64,000 nt of DNA from Nocardioides aquaticus (GTDB lineage Bacteria; Actinomycetota; Actinomycetes; Propionibacteriales; Nocardioidaceae), in contig NZ_CP075371.1 in the NCBI RefSeq assembly GCF_018459925.1, positions 1,178,001 to 1,242,000 on the forward strand, read 5' to 3'. The notes under the pieces were generated by a model. That model worked only from the letters and a program-made list of their open reading frames with translations, searched no databases and had not been told where the DNA came from. Positions within the stretch are counted from its first letter, which is position 1; each line of letters begins with the position of its first letter. This document shows positions 17,866 through 26,072 of this stretch, piece by piece. Position numbers and translations under genes: made by a program.

Positions 17866-18762
17866 ATGTCCATCTACCTGAACAAGGACAGCAAGGTCAT
17901 CGTCCAGGGCATCACCGGCGGTGAGGGCACCAAGCACACCCGCCTGATGCTCCGCTGCGGCACCCAGGTCGTCGGCGGGGTCAACGCCCGCAAGGCCGGC
18001 ACGACCGTCACCCACGCCGACGCCGACGGCAACGACGTGGACCTGCCGGTCTTCGCCAGCGTCGCGGAGGCGATGGCCGAGACCGGCGCCGACGTGTCGG
18101 TGGCCTTCGTGCCGCCGGCCTTCACCAAGGACGCGTGCCTCGAGGCGATCGACGCGGGCATCGGCCTGCTGGTCGTCATCACCGAGGGCGTCCCGGTGCA
18201 GGACACCGCCGAGGTCTGGGCCCACCTGCAGGGCAAGCAGACCCGGATGATCGGCCCGAACTGCCCCGGCATCATCACGCCGGGCGAGGCGCTGGCCGGG
18301 ATCACCCCGGCCACGATCGCGGGCAAGGGCCCGATCGGCCTGGTCAGCAAGTCCGGCACCCTGACGTACCAGATGATGTTCGAGCTGCGGGACCTCGGCT
18401 TCTCCACCGCGATCGGCATCGGCGGCGACCCGGTCGTGGGCACCACCCACATCGACGCCCTCGAGGCGTTCGAGAACGACCCGGAGACCGAGGCCATCGT
18501 GATGATCGGCGAGATCGGCGGCGACGCCGAGGAGCGTGCGGCCGACTACATCAAGGCTCACGTCACCAAGCCGGTCGTCGGCTACGTCGCGGGCTTCACC
18601 GCCCCCGAGGGCAAGACCATGGGCCACGCCGGCGCCATCGTCTCGGGCTCCTCGGGCACGGCCGCGGCCAAGAAGGAGGCCCTCGAGGCCGCCGGGGTCA
18701 AGGTCGGCAAGACGCCGTCCGAGACCGCCCAGCTGATGCGGGAGGTCCTCGGCTCGCGCTGA
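17866..18762 (+). CDS. sucD: Succinyl-CoA synthetase, alpha subunit
   Basis: CoA-binding, phosphohistidine-carrying subunit that pairs with SucC; 298 residues. N-terminus [21 protein letters not shown] is the usual CoA-binding Rossmann start. [29 protein letters not shown] and [22 protein letters not shown] follow in order; the active-site His phosphorylated during catalysis lies in [19 protein letters not shown] (about 244-262). ATG at 17866 behind purine-rich GACGAGGAGCGAGAG. A large hairpin closes the operon against zwf. Confidence 0.97.
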   Translation: MSIYLNKDSKVIVQGITGGEGTKHTRLMLRCGTQVVGGVNARKAGTTVTHADADGNDVDLPVFASVAEAMAETGADVSVAFVPPAFTKDACLEAIDAGIGLLVVITEGVPVQDTAEVWAHLQGKQTRMIGPNCPGIITPGEALAGITPATIAGKGPIGLVSKSGTLTYQMMFELRDLGFSTAIGIGGDPVVGTTHIDALEAFENDPETEAIVMIGEIGGDAEERAADYIKAHVTKPVVGYVAGFTAPEGKTMGHAGAIVSGSSGTAAAKKEALEAAGVKVGKTPSETAQLMREVLGSR

Positions 18763-18771
18763 GCCGCCCCG

Positions 18772-18834
18772 CCCGTACGACACCGCAGCGGATCACTGTC
18801 ACCTGGTGGCAGTGATCCGCTGCTGTCGTACGGG
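18772..18834. terminator. Large bidirectional terminator hairpin between sucD and zwf
   Basis: A nearly perfect inverted repeat: CCCGTACGACA...GCAGCGGATCACTG pairs with CAGTGATCCGCTGC...TGTCGTACGGG, with about 25 paired bases per arm and one bulge. The loop TCACCTGGTGG (18799-18809) is identical to that of the GATC-flanked fold at 6087-6114. It is placed between converging genes. Confidence 0.8.
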
Positions 18835-18838
18835 GCCC

Positions 18839-20278
18839 TCAGCCGCCGTGCGTGTCCGGGTCGCGCCAGGTCCGCTCGAAGGGCAGCCGCCAGGTGAACG
18901 GCGCGATCAGCTGGTGGATCTGGTTCGGGCCGTAGGAGCCCGGCTGGTACGGCCGCACGATCGGCGGGTTGTCCAGCAGCGGGGCCGAGACCTCCCAGAG
19001 CCGCTCGATGCCGGTCGCGGAGTTGAACAGGGTGCGGTCGCCGCGGGCGGCGTCGTAGATGAGGCGCTCGTAGGCCTCGAGGATGCTGCCGGCCCAGCCG
19101 GTGTCGTTCATCGAGAACTGCATCGACAGCTTGTCCAGCTTCATCCCCGGCCCGGGACGCTTGCCGTAGAACGACAGCGACATGCGGGCCTTGTCGGCGA
19201 GGTCGAAGGTCAGGTGGTCGGGCCCGTGGTCGCCCAGGCCCGAGCCCGCCGGGAACATCGAGCGAGGCGGCTCCTTGAACGCGATGGAGACCACGCGGGC
19301 GCCCTCGGCCATCCGCTTGCCGGTGCGCAGGAAGAACGGGACACCGGCCCAGCGCCAGTTGTCGACGTAGCACTTCAGCGCGATGAAGGTCTCGGTGCCG
19401 GAGTCCTCCGCCACCCCGTCCACGTCCTGGTAGCCGGAGTACTGCCCGCGCACGACGTCGTGCGGCTCGATCGGGAGCATCGAGCGGAAGACCTTGACCT
19501 TCTCCTCGGTGATCGCCTCGGGCTCCAGCGCGCTGGGCGGTTCCATGGCGATGAAGGCCATCACCTGGAACAGGTGGGTGACCACCATGTCGCGGTAGGC
19601 GCCGGTGCTCTCGTAGAACGACGCGCGCTGCTCCAGCCCGAGGTCCTCGGGGACGTCGATCTGGACGTGGTCGATGTGGTGGCGGTGCCAGATCGGCTCG
19701 AAGAGCCCGTTGCCGAAGCGGAAGGCCAGGATGTTCTGCGCGGCCTCCTTGCCCAGGAAGTGGTCGATGCGGAAGATCTGCTCCTCGGCGAAGACCTCGT
19801 GCAGCGCGGCGTTGAGCTCCCGGGCCGAGGCCAGGTCGGTGCCGAACGGCTTCTCCATCACGATCCGGCTGCCCTCGACCAGGTCGGCCTGCTCGAGCTG
19901 GTGGACCACGGACAGCGCCGCGCTCGGGGGGACAGAGAGGTAGTGCAGGCGCACCGCCTCCTGGGTCCAGCCGGACTCCGCCGCCTCGACCGCGGCCCGC
20001 AGCCCGGCGGGGCCGTCGGCGCCGGGCGCCCAGTGGAGCAGCTTGGCGAACTCGTCCCAGCTGTCGATGTCGCCGTCGTCGCCGCTGAACTCGACCGCGG
20101 CCTCGCGTGCCAGCGCCACGAAGGACTCGCGGTCGTGGTCGTCGAGGGAGGTGCCGACCACCCGCAGCTCGGGCAGCAGCCCGGTCTGGAACAGGTGGAG
20201 CATGCCGGGCAGCAGCTTGCGCCGGGCGAGGTCGCCGGTCGCGCCGAAGAGCACGACGGTCGTCGGGTAGTGAGCCAT
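18839..20278 (-). CDS. zwf: Glucose-6-phosphate dehydrogenase
   Basis: First enzyme of the oxidative pentose phosphate pathway, making 6-phosphogluconolactone and NADPH; 479 residues, a little shorter than the usual 490-510. The NADP-binding start TTVVLFGATGDLARRKLLPG (6-25), active-site RIDHFLGKEAAQNILAFRFGN (about 169-189, with the conserved Asp-His pair and Lys) and EKPFGTDLASARELN are complete. ATG at 20276-20278; CAGGCT lies 6 nt upstream. Actinobacterial zwf usually sits with tal/tkt/opcA, so a lone zwf inserted in the sucD-perM interval is unusual and may be a second isozyme. Confidence 0.95.
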   Translation of the reverse strand: MAHYPTTVVLFGATGDLARRKLLPGMLHLFQTGLLPELRVVGTSLDDHDRESFVALAREAAVEFSGDDGDIDSWDEFAKLLHWAPGADGPAGLRAAVEAAESGWTQEAVRLHYLSVPPSAALSVVHQLEQADLVEGSRIVMEKPFGTDLASARELNAALHEVFAEEQIFRIDHFLGKEAAQNILAFRFGNGLFEPIWHRHHIDHVQIDVPEDLGLEQRASFYESTGAYRDMVVTHLFQVMAFIAMEPPSALEPEAITEEKVKVFRSMLPIEPHDVVRGQYSGYQDVDGVAEDSGTETFIALKCYVDNWRWAGVPFFLRTGKRMAEGARVVSIAFKEPPRSMFPAGSGLGDHGPDHLTFDLADKARMSLSFYGKRPGPGMKLDKLSMQFSMNDTGWAGSILEAYERLIYDAARGDRTLFNSATGIERLWEVSAPLLDNPPIVRPYQPGSYGPNQIHQLIAPFTWRLPFERTWRDPDTHGG

Positions 20279-20334
20279 GCCCCCAGCCTGCCCGGTCCGG
20301 TCCGGTCCGAGAAGGGCCGGGTGTGAACGCCCGG

Positions 20335-22248
20335 TTACGACCGGCCGCCGCGGCTGCCCGCACCCTGCGCGGGGTACGCCGGCAGCTCACCGAGGCGGGC
20401 CCGGGCACGCTCGGCCAGCTCGACGAAGGCGCCGTCGCGCAGCGTCACGCCGGGCGCCGGGACGAAGCCCACCTGCGCGACGCTGGTGCCGTCGCGCATC
20501 ACGGCCATGAAGAACCTGATCGAGCGGTCGTCGGAGACCTCGGCGGTGAGCTGCCAGGCGTCGAGGGAGGTGTCGCGTCCGGCCGACCCGCCGATCCGGG
20601 TGACGTCGGTGCCGAGGTCGTCCGAGCAGGTGTCGAGCCGGTCGCGGACGCGCTCCACGAAGCCCTGCGCCTGCGCACGCGGCAGGCTGCCCACGGTCTC
20701 GGTGAGGCCGAACTCGGTCGGCAGGTCGGCCTCGGGCAGCAGGAACGTGCGCGTGCTGCTGCGCTGCCAGGCGGCACCCTGGAAGGTGCCCGAGAACGAG
20801 GAGCTGTCGCAGCTGGTCGCGGCGGTGTTGGTCCGCGCGGGCACCGGGTCGGTGCCCACCCAGGGCTGGTCGACGCGGGAGACCGGCGGGAGGTCGATCT
20901 CCGAGATCATCGCCGGCGACCGGCGGGGCGCCGGGGGCGCGACGTCGGTGACGCGCGGCGTGCGGGCGCAGGGGCCGGCACCGCGTACCCGGCAGACCCC
21001 GTCCACGGCGGCGGCCTGCAGCCCGGCGGCGGCGGCGGCCGCCGGCGTGCGCTCGCCGGCGCTGGTCACCGAGGTCGCGGTCAGCACGGAGCCGGTGCGC
21101 GCCACTTGCACCACGCTCGTGGTCACCGGCGCCTCCCAGTCGCGCAGCACCAGCTGGACGGCCTCGTCCCCGACCCCCTCGACGGCCCGGCTGGCGACCA
21201 GCTGGGCGCGCGGCTCGGTGTCGGTGCACGAGGCGACCCAGCCGGTCAGCGTGCGCAGGGCACGGCGCGCCGCGGCGGGGGAGGAGGAGACCTCGGTGAG
21301 CTGCACGGCGGTGGGGCGTACGGGCGCGCCCTGCCGGGCGGCGCGGAACTCACGCACCAGCGCGGCCTCCCCGTCGGGGTCGACGTACCGCTCGAGCTGG
21401 CAGGGCAGCAGCAGGCCGTTGCCCTCGCTGTTGTCACTCGTCGAGGCCACCGCCCAGCCGGCGCCCGGGAACGCCCGCGCGACCTGGGGAGCGGCGAGCA
21501 GGGTGCTGCGGGGCAGGAGCTCCGCGGGCTCCCCGCCCGCGTCGTCGGGGACGACCTCGGCGTCCGTGCCACCCTCGTCGGCCACCCCGACGCCCTCGAC
21601 GGCCTGGGCCAGGGTCGGGCGCAGGCCCGAGGGGTCGGTGACGAAGAGCCCGCTGAGCACGAGGGCGGCCACCACGCCGACCACCCCGACCACGGTGTGG
21701 GCGCGGCGGCGCGCCACGCCCGTACGGCGCACGAGGGAGCCCCGGGGCCAGGTGGTCTGCCCGGTCACCGCGGTGAGCGGCTCCAGCGCCGCGTTGACGC
21801 CGGCGGCCGGGATCCCGCGGGCGAGCACGAACGCGGCCGTCGCCTGCTGCAGCTGCTGCTCGGTGGCCGGCACCGTCTGCCCGACCTCCCGGGCGAGGTC
21901 GGGCATCGAGACCGAGGCGAGGTGGGCGAGCACGAGGACGCGGCGCTGCTGGGCGCCGAGGCTCGCCAGGGCGTCCAGCGTCGCCCGGGTCGCCGCGTCG
22001 ACGTCCTTGTCGCGGTGCCAGGGTCGGGCCCCGTGGCGGCGCTGCGCCTTGCCCCAGGCGATCTCGCGGACGGAGGCCTCGGGGTCGGCCGAGCGCGCCA
22101 CCCGGTGCCAGTGGTGCCAGGCGGCGACGAACGCGTCCCGCACGGCGCCCCGGGAGACCGCCCGGTCCCCGGTGAGGGCATAGGTCTGCACCAGCAGGCG
22201 CTCGCGCACCTCCCGGTAGAAGGCGTCGAAGTCAGCGGGATCCGTCAT
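20335..22248 (-). CDS. Sigma-70-like domain fused to a membrane anchor and extracytoplasmic domain
   Basis: 637 residues, three parts. Residues 1-70 resemble sigma-70 region 2 of SigE-like ECF factors (YREVRERLLVQTYALTGDRA, then DAFVAAWHHWHRVARSADPEA). Residues 90-145 resemble region 4 (LASLGAQQRRVLVLAHLASVSMPDLAREVG). One transmembrane helix follows at about 184-204. Residues 205-637 are a secreted-side domain with several cysteines (LLPCQLERY, WVASCTDTE, GVCRVRGAGPCARTP, ATSCDSS, LDTCSDD), probably disulfide-linked. The region 2 and 4 sequences are weakly conserved, so DNA binding is uncertain. A membrane-tethered ECF-like protein could sense envelope state directly, in place of a sigma/anti-sigma pair; that is inference. 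ATG 22246-22248, TAGCGT 9 nt upstream. It lies 56 bp before zwf on the same strand. Confidence 0.75.
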   Translation of the reverse strand: MTDPADFDAFYREVRERLLVQTYALTGDRAVSRGAVRDAFVAAWHHWHRVARSADPEASVREIAWGKAQRRHGARPWHRDKDVDAATRATLDALASLGAQQRRVLVLAHLASVSMPDLAREVGQTVPATEQQLQQATAAFVLARGIPAAGVNAALEPLTAVTGQTTWPRGSLVRRTGVARRRAHTVVGVVGVVAALVLSGLFVTDPSGLRPTLAQAVEGVGVADEGGTDAEVVPDDAGGEPAELLPRSTLLAAPQVARAFPGAGWAVASTSDNSEGNGLLLPCQLERYVDPDGEAALVREFRAARQGAPVRPTAVQLTEVSSSPAAARRALRTLTGWVASCTDTEPRAQLVASRAVEGVGDEAVQLVLRDWEAPVTTSVVQVARTGSVLTATSVTSAGERTPAAAAAAGLQAAAVDGVCRVRGAGPCARTPRVTDVAPPAPRRSPAMISEIDLPPVSRVDQPWVGTDPVPARTNTAATSCDSSSFSGTFQGAAWQRSSTRTFLLPEADLPTEFGLTETVGSLPRAQAQGFVERVRDRLDTCSDDLGTDVTRIGGSAGRDTSLDAWQLTAEVSDDRSIRFFMAVMRDGTSVAQVGFVPAPGVTLRDGAFVELAERARARLGELPAYPAQGAGSRGGRS

Positions 22249-22381
22249 GGCCGTACCACGCTACGTGGGCGGCCACGGGGGTTCCAGCCGCAGGCGCCCG
22301 CGGGCGGCGTGAGGCTGGCCACCGCCGGGTGCGGCGTGCCTGCGCCGAGCGGGCCGCCGGGCGGGTGACGATGGTCCGACC

Positions 22382-23686
22382 ATGACCTCGCTGCTGCCGA
22401 CCCCGGTCCGACCCGGCCGCCCCGGAGGGGGCGACGCCCGCGCCACGCCGGCCGGTGCCGCCCCCCGCCCGGGCCGCCCGCTGGTCGCCGTCGCCGCCCT
22501 CGGCGGCCTGGCCGCCGCGCTGGCGCCGCTGGTGGTCTGCCTCGGGATCGGCGTGGTGGGCTGGTTCGCCAGCGATGCCGGCGCCCACGGCACGCCCCGC
22601 GACGGGCTCCGGGTCGGCGCCCTGGGCTGGCTGGCCGCCCACGGCTCCGGGGTGCGCGTCGACGGCGTCACCCTGACCGCCCTCCCGCTCGGCCTCACGC
22701 TGCTCTGCGCGCTCGTGGCCTGGCGGTTCGCGCTGCGCGTGGGGGAGGCGCTGGCGGGGCACGGACCGGACGCCGACCGGATCGGCGACGGCGAGCGCGA
22801 CTGGACGGTCGGCGCGGCGGTCGCGGTGCTGACCGCGTCGTACGCCGTGGTGCTCACCGTGGTCCACACCCTCGCCGCCACGCCGGCCACCGCACCGTCC
22901 CTGCCCGCCGCCCTGCGCTGGACCCTCGTGCTGGGCCTCGTCGTCGTCCTGCCCGCGGTGGCGGTCGGGTCGGGCCGGGCAGCGATCTGGCTGGCGGCGC
23001 TCCCGGGCGTCGTGCGGGAGGTCGCCGACCTGGCCCGCCGGATCGTGGTGGCGTGGTCGCTGGCCGCCCTCGCCCTGCTGGTCGTGGCCCTGCTGGTCGA
23101 CCTCGGCACCGCCGCCAACGTGCTGGCCCAGCTGCACACGTCGGTCGGCGAGGCGCTGCTGCTCTGCGCGCTGTGCCTGCTGCTGCTGCCCAACGCGGTC
23201 CTGTGCGCCGGGGCCTACCTGCTCGGACCCGGCTTCGCGGTCGGCGCCGGCACCGCGGTCTCCCCGACCGTGGTCGTCCTGGGGCCCGTGCCGATGGTGC
23301 CGCTGCTCGCCGCGCTGCCCGACAGCGGCGACGTGCCCGCGTGGACCCCGTGGCTGGTGGCCGTGCCGGTGCTGCTCGCTGCGCTGGTCGCCGGGCGCCA
23401 CCTGCGCCGCCACCCGGCCGGGCGCTGGGACGCGGCCGCCGTCCGCGGTGCCGGTGGCGGGGTGCTGGCCGGGGTGGTCCTCGGGCTGCTCGCCGCGCTC
23501 GCCGGTGGAGCGGTCGGCCCCGGTCGGATGCAGCAGGTCGGTCCGGTCGCGGTCGAGGTGCTCGTCCACGCGGTCACCGCGCTCGGGGTCGGCGGGCTGG
23601 TCGGGGCCTTGGTCGTCCACGGCTGGTCCCGCCGCTCCCGCCGCTCCCGCCGCTCCCGGCGCGACGACACCGAGCCGGCGGTCTAG
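22382..23686 (+). CDS. DUF6350 multi-pass membrane protein (PerM-like, cell division associated)
   Basis: 434 residues with about nine to ten membrane helices, beginning after a Pro/Gly-rich N-tail at about residue 33 (LVAVAALGGLAAALAPLVVC). The conserved position directly before purN-purH identifies it with the DUF6350 family; the M. tuberculosis member PerM (Rv0955) stabilises the divisome protein FtsB under low magnesium. The C-tail is a basic RSR repeat encoded by a 9-bp CGCTCCCGC tandem repeat near 23631-23660. ATG 22382 is 133 bp from the divergent sigma-like gene. The stop TAG (23684-23686) is part of the -10 box of purN. Confidence 0.87.
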   Translation: MTSLLPTPVRPGRPGGGDARATPAGAAPRPGRPLVAVAALGGLAAALAPLVVCLGIGVVGWFASDAGAHGTPRDGLRVGALGWLAAHGSGVRVDGVTLTALPLGLTLLCALVAWRFALRVGEALAGHGPDADRIGDGERDWTVGAAVAVLTASYAVVLTVVHTLAATPATAPSLPAALRWTLVLGLVVVLPAVAVGSGRAAIWLAALPGVVREVADLARRIVVAWSLAALALLVVALLVDLGTAANVLAQLHTSVGEALLLCALCLLLLPNAVLCAGAYLLGPGFAVGAGTAVSPTVVVLGPVPMVPLLAALPDSGDVPAWTPWLVAVPVLLAALVAGRHLRRHPAGRWDAAAVRGAGGGVLAGVVLGLLAALAGGAVGPGRMQQVGPVAVEVLVHAVTALGVGGLVGALVVHGWSRRSRRSRRSRRDDTEPAV

Positions 23687-23689
23687 AGT
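23684..23689 (+). promoter_or_regulatory. Leaderless -10 box for purN
   Basis: TAGAGT, 7-nt spacer, then GTG at 23697. The first three bases are the stop codon of the upstream DUF6350 gene, so one triplet serves both functions. Confidence 0.6.
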
Positions 23690-23696
23690 TCGGCGC

Positions 23697-24311
23697 GTGC
23701 CGCCCCCCGCCCGCCTGGTCGTCCTCGTCTCGGGCAGCGGGACCAACCTGCAGGCCCTCCTCGACGCGTGCGCCGACCCGGCGTACGGAGCCGTGGTGGT
23801 CGCCGTCGGCGCGGACCGCGACGGCATCGAGGGCCTGGCGCGGGCCGAGCGCGCCGGGCTGCCGACCTTCGTGCACCGGGTCCGCGACCACGCCACCCGC
23901 GAGGAGTGGGACGCCGCGGTCACCGCCTCCTGCCAGGCCCACCAGCCCGACCTGGTCGTCTCCGCCGGCTTCATGAAGCTCGCCGGCGAGGTCTTCCTGA
24001 CCGCCTTCGCCGGCCGCTACCTGAACACCCACCCGGCGCTGCTGCCGTCCTTCCCGGGGATGCACGGCGCCCGCGACGCCCTCGAGCACGGCGTGAAGGT
24101 GACCGGCGCGACCCTCTTCGTGGTCGACCCGGGCGTCGACACCGGGCCGATCGTGGCCCAGGCCGTGGTCCCGGTCGAGGACGACGACGACGTGGCGTCG
24201 CTGCACGAGCGGATCAAGGCCGCCGAGCGGGGGATGCTCGTCGAGCACGTCGGACGGATGGCGCGCGAGGGCTTCGTCGTCGACGGTCGCCGGGTGCGGA
24301 TCGGCCGCTGA
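23697..24311 (+). CDS. purN: Phosphoribosylglycinamide formyltransferase (GART)
   Basis: Transfers formyl from 10-formyl-tetrahydrofolate to GAR, the third step of purine synthesis; 204 residues. LVVLVSGSGTNLQALLDACA (7-26) is the phosphate-binding loop. The catalytic Asn-His-Asp set is visible: N and H in YLNTHPALLPSFPGMHG (about 103-119), and D in FVVDPGVDTGPIVAQ (about 140-154). GTG 23697 is placed by the TAGAGT-N7 promoter. purH follows after a riboswitch, and folD, which makes the formyl donor, is 3.4 kb downstream. Confidence 0.96.
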   Translation: MPPPARLVVLVSGSGTNLQALLDACADPAYGAVVVAVGADRDGIEGLARAERAGLPTFVHRVRDHATREEWDAAVTASCQAHQPDLVVSAGFMKLAGEVFLTAFAGRYLNTHPALLPSFPGMHGARDALEHGVKVTGATLFVVDPGVDTGPIVAQAVVPVEDDDDVASLHERIKAAERGMLVEHVGRMAREGFVVDGRRVRIGR

Positions 24312-24321
24312 TCCCTATGCT

Positions 24322-24400
24322 GGTCGCACACGACTGGCGCAGGTGGGTCACCACCGGGGAGTGAGGTCGGGGCATCGTTCGCCTGGGTGCCCCGGGACCC
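24322..24400 (+). ncRNA. ZTP (pfl) riboswitch upstream of purH
   Basis: The 117-nt gap between purN and purH contains both conserved blocks of the ZTP riboswitch: an ACGACTGGCG segment (24330-24339) with the ACCACCGGGGAG core (24350-24361), and, after a variable stem, CGCCTGGGTGCC (24380-24391). The known class binds ZTP/ZMP (AICAR monophosphate), the substrate accumulating when 10-formyl-folate is short, and switches on purH and folate genes. ZMP is the substrate of PurH, so the location fits exactly. The outer boundaries are approximate. Confidence 0.9.
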
Positions 24401-24427
24401 ACGTACCCGACCCCGCAGGAGCCCGAA

Positions 24428-26008
24428 GTGACCGACCAGATCCCGATCAGGCGCGCCCTGGTGTCCGTCTACGACAAGACCGGGCTCGAGGAGCTCGCCC
24501 GCGGCCTGCACGAGGCCGGCGTGGCGATCGTGTCGACCGGCGGCTCCGCCGCCCTGGTCGAGGGCCTCGGCGTCCCGGTCACCCGGGTCGAGGAGCTCAC
24601 CGGCTTCCCCGAGTGCCTCGACGGCCGCGTGAAGACGCTGCACCCCCGGGTGCACGCGGGGATCCTGGCCGACCGGCGTCTCGACAGCCACGTCGCGCAG
24701 CTGGCCGACCTGGGTGTCGAGCCCTTCGACCTCGTCGTGTCCAACCTCTACCCGTTCTCCGACACCGTCGCCTCCGGGGCGGGCCCCGACGAGTGCGTCG
24801 AGCAGATCGACATCGGGGGGCCCTCGATGGTGCGCGCCGCCGCCAAGAACCACCCCTCGGTGGCGATCGTCACCGACCCCGCGCGCTACGCCGACGTGCT
24901 CGCCGCCGTCGCCGCCGGCGGCTTCACCCTGGACGAGCGCCGGGGCCTGGCCGCGGAGGCGTTCGTGCACACCGCGACCTACGACGTCGCGGTCGCCTCC
25001 TGGATGGGCAGCGTGCTCACCGACTCCTCCGGGGGCGAGGGCTTCCCGGCCTGGCTCGGCGCCACCTGGGACAAGGCGGCCGTGCTGCGCTACGGCGAGA
25101 ACCCGCACCAGGAGGCGGCGCTCTACCGCAACCAGCAGGGGCCCTCGGGCCTGGCCGGCGCCGAGCAGCTGCACGGCAAGGAGATGTCCTACAACAACTA
25201 CGTCGACACCGACGCCGCCCGCCGCGCCGCCTCGGACTTCGAGCGACCCGCGGTCGCGATCATCAAGCACGCCAACCCCTGCGGGATCGCCGTCGGCGAC
25301 GACATCGCCGCCGCGCACCAGGACGCCCTGGCCTGCGACCCCGTCTCCGCCTTCGGTGGCGTGGTCGCCGCCAACCGGCCGGTCTCGGTGGCCATGGCCG
25401 AGCAGGTCGCCGACGTCTTCACCGAGGTCGTCGTGGCCCCCGGCTACGAGGACGGCGCGCTCGAGGTGCTGACCCGCAAGAAGAACATCCGGGTCCTGGT
25501 CTGCGAGAACCCCACCGGCGGCGGTGAGGTCGAGCTGCGCCCGGTGAGCGGGGGCCTGCTGCTCCAGCGGCGCGACCACGTCGACGCCGCGCTGCCCGGC
25601 GGCGTCGGCGGCGACGACCCGTCCACGTGGACCCTGGCCGCCGGCGAGGCCGCCTCGCCCGAGGTGCTGGCCGACCTCGAGTTCGCCTGGCGGGCCTGCC
25701 GGGCGGTGAAGTCCAACGCCATCCTGCTGGCCAGGGACGGCGCGTCGGTCGGGGTCGGGATGGGCCAAGTCAACCGGGTCGACTCCTGCCGCCTCGCGGT
25801 CAGCCGCGCCGGGGAGCGGGCGGCCGGGTCCGTGGCGGCCTCCGACGCCTTCTTCCCCTTCGAGGACGGCCCGCAGATCCTGCTCGACGCCGGGGTGCGC
25901 GCGATCGTCCAGCCCGGCGGGTCGGTGCGCGACGAGCTCACGCTGGAGGCCTGCCGTCAGGCGGGGGTGACGATGTACCTCACCGGCACCCGACACTTCT
26001 TCCACTGA
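24428..26008 (+). CDS. purH: AICAR formyltransferase / IMP cyclohydrolase
   Basis: Bifunctional last enzyme of de novo IMP synthesis: formylates AICAR and closes the ring. It has 526 residues, standard length. The N-terminal MGS-like cyclohydrolase domain has [20 protein letters not shown] (7-26) and [20 protein letters not shown]. The AICARFT domain contains [32 protein letters not shown] and [16 protein letters not shown]; this Lys-His pair is catalytic. The C-terminus is [17 protein letters not shown] 24428 follows GCAGGAG. Expression is probably controlled by the ZTP riboswitch immediately upstream. Confidence 0.97.
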   Translation: MTDQIPIRRALVSVYDKTGLEELARGLHEAGVAIVSTGGSAALVEGLGVPVTRVEELTGFPECLDGRVKTLHPRVHAGILADRRLDSHVAQLADLGVEPFDLVVSNLYPFSDTVASGAGPDECVEQIDIGGPSMVRAAAKNHPSVAIVTDPARYADVLAAVAAGGFTLDERRGLAAEAFVHTATYDVAVASWMGSVLTDSSGGEGFPAWLGATWDKAAVLRYGENPHQEAALYRNQQGPSGLAGAEQLHGKEMSYNNYVDTDAARRAASDFERPAVAIIKHANPCGIAVGDDIAAAHQDALACDPVSAFGGVVAANRPVSVAMAEQVADVFTEVVVAPGYEDGALEVLTRKKNIRVLVCENPTGGGEVELRPVSGGLLLQRRDHVDAALPGGVGGDDPSTWTLAAGEAASPEVLADLEFAWRACRAVKSNAILLARDGASVGVGMGQVNRVDSCRLAVSRAGERAAGSVAASDAFFPFEDGPQILLDAGVRAIVQPGGSVRDELTLEACRQAGVTMYLTGTRHFFH

Positions 26009-26028
26009 CGGACCGACCCACTCACCCG

Positions 26029-26064
26029 TCCGACCAGCCGCCCGACCAGCCGTCCGACCAAGGG
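26029..26064. repeat. Three tandem 12-bp repeats in the purH-dhaKL gap
   Basis: Units at 26029-26040, 26041-26052 and 26053-26064, each YCCGACCA plus GCCG; the third diverges into the AAGGGAG ribosome binding site of the next gene. Probably simple slippage-derived. Confidence 0.6.
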
Positions 26065-26072
26065 AGACCCTC

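Noticed and set aside
16672..18783. 703-codon minus-strand open frame opposite sucC-sucD
   Set aside because: Pure antisense shadow of two well-identified enzymes; no start signal or domain.
18806..20326. Plus-strand open frame opposite zwf
   Set aside because: Composition is the complement of zwf codons; zwf on the minus strand has all catalytic motifs.
20335..22248. Frameshift or accidental fusion between a sigma gene and a lipoprotein-like gene
   Set aside because: The reading frame is continuous with uniform codon bias through the membrane helix, and no internal start with a ribosome site was evident, so a true fusion is the simpler reading.
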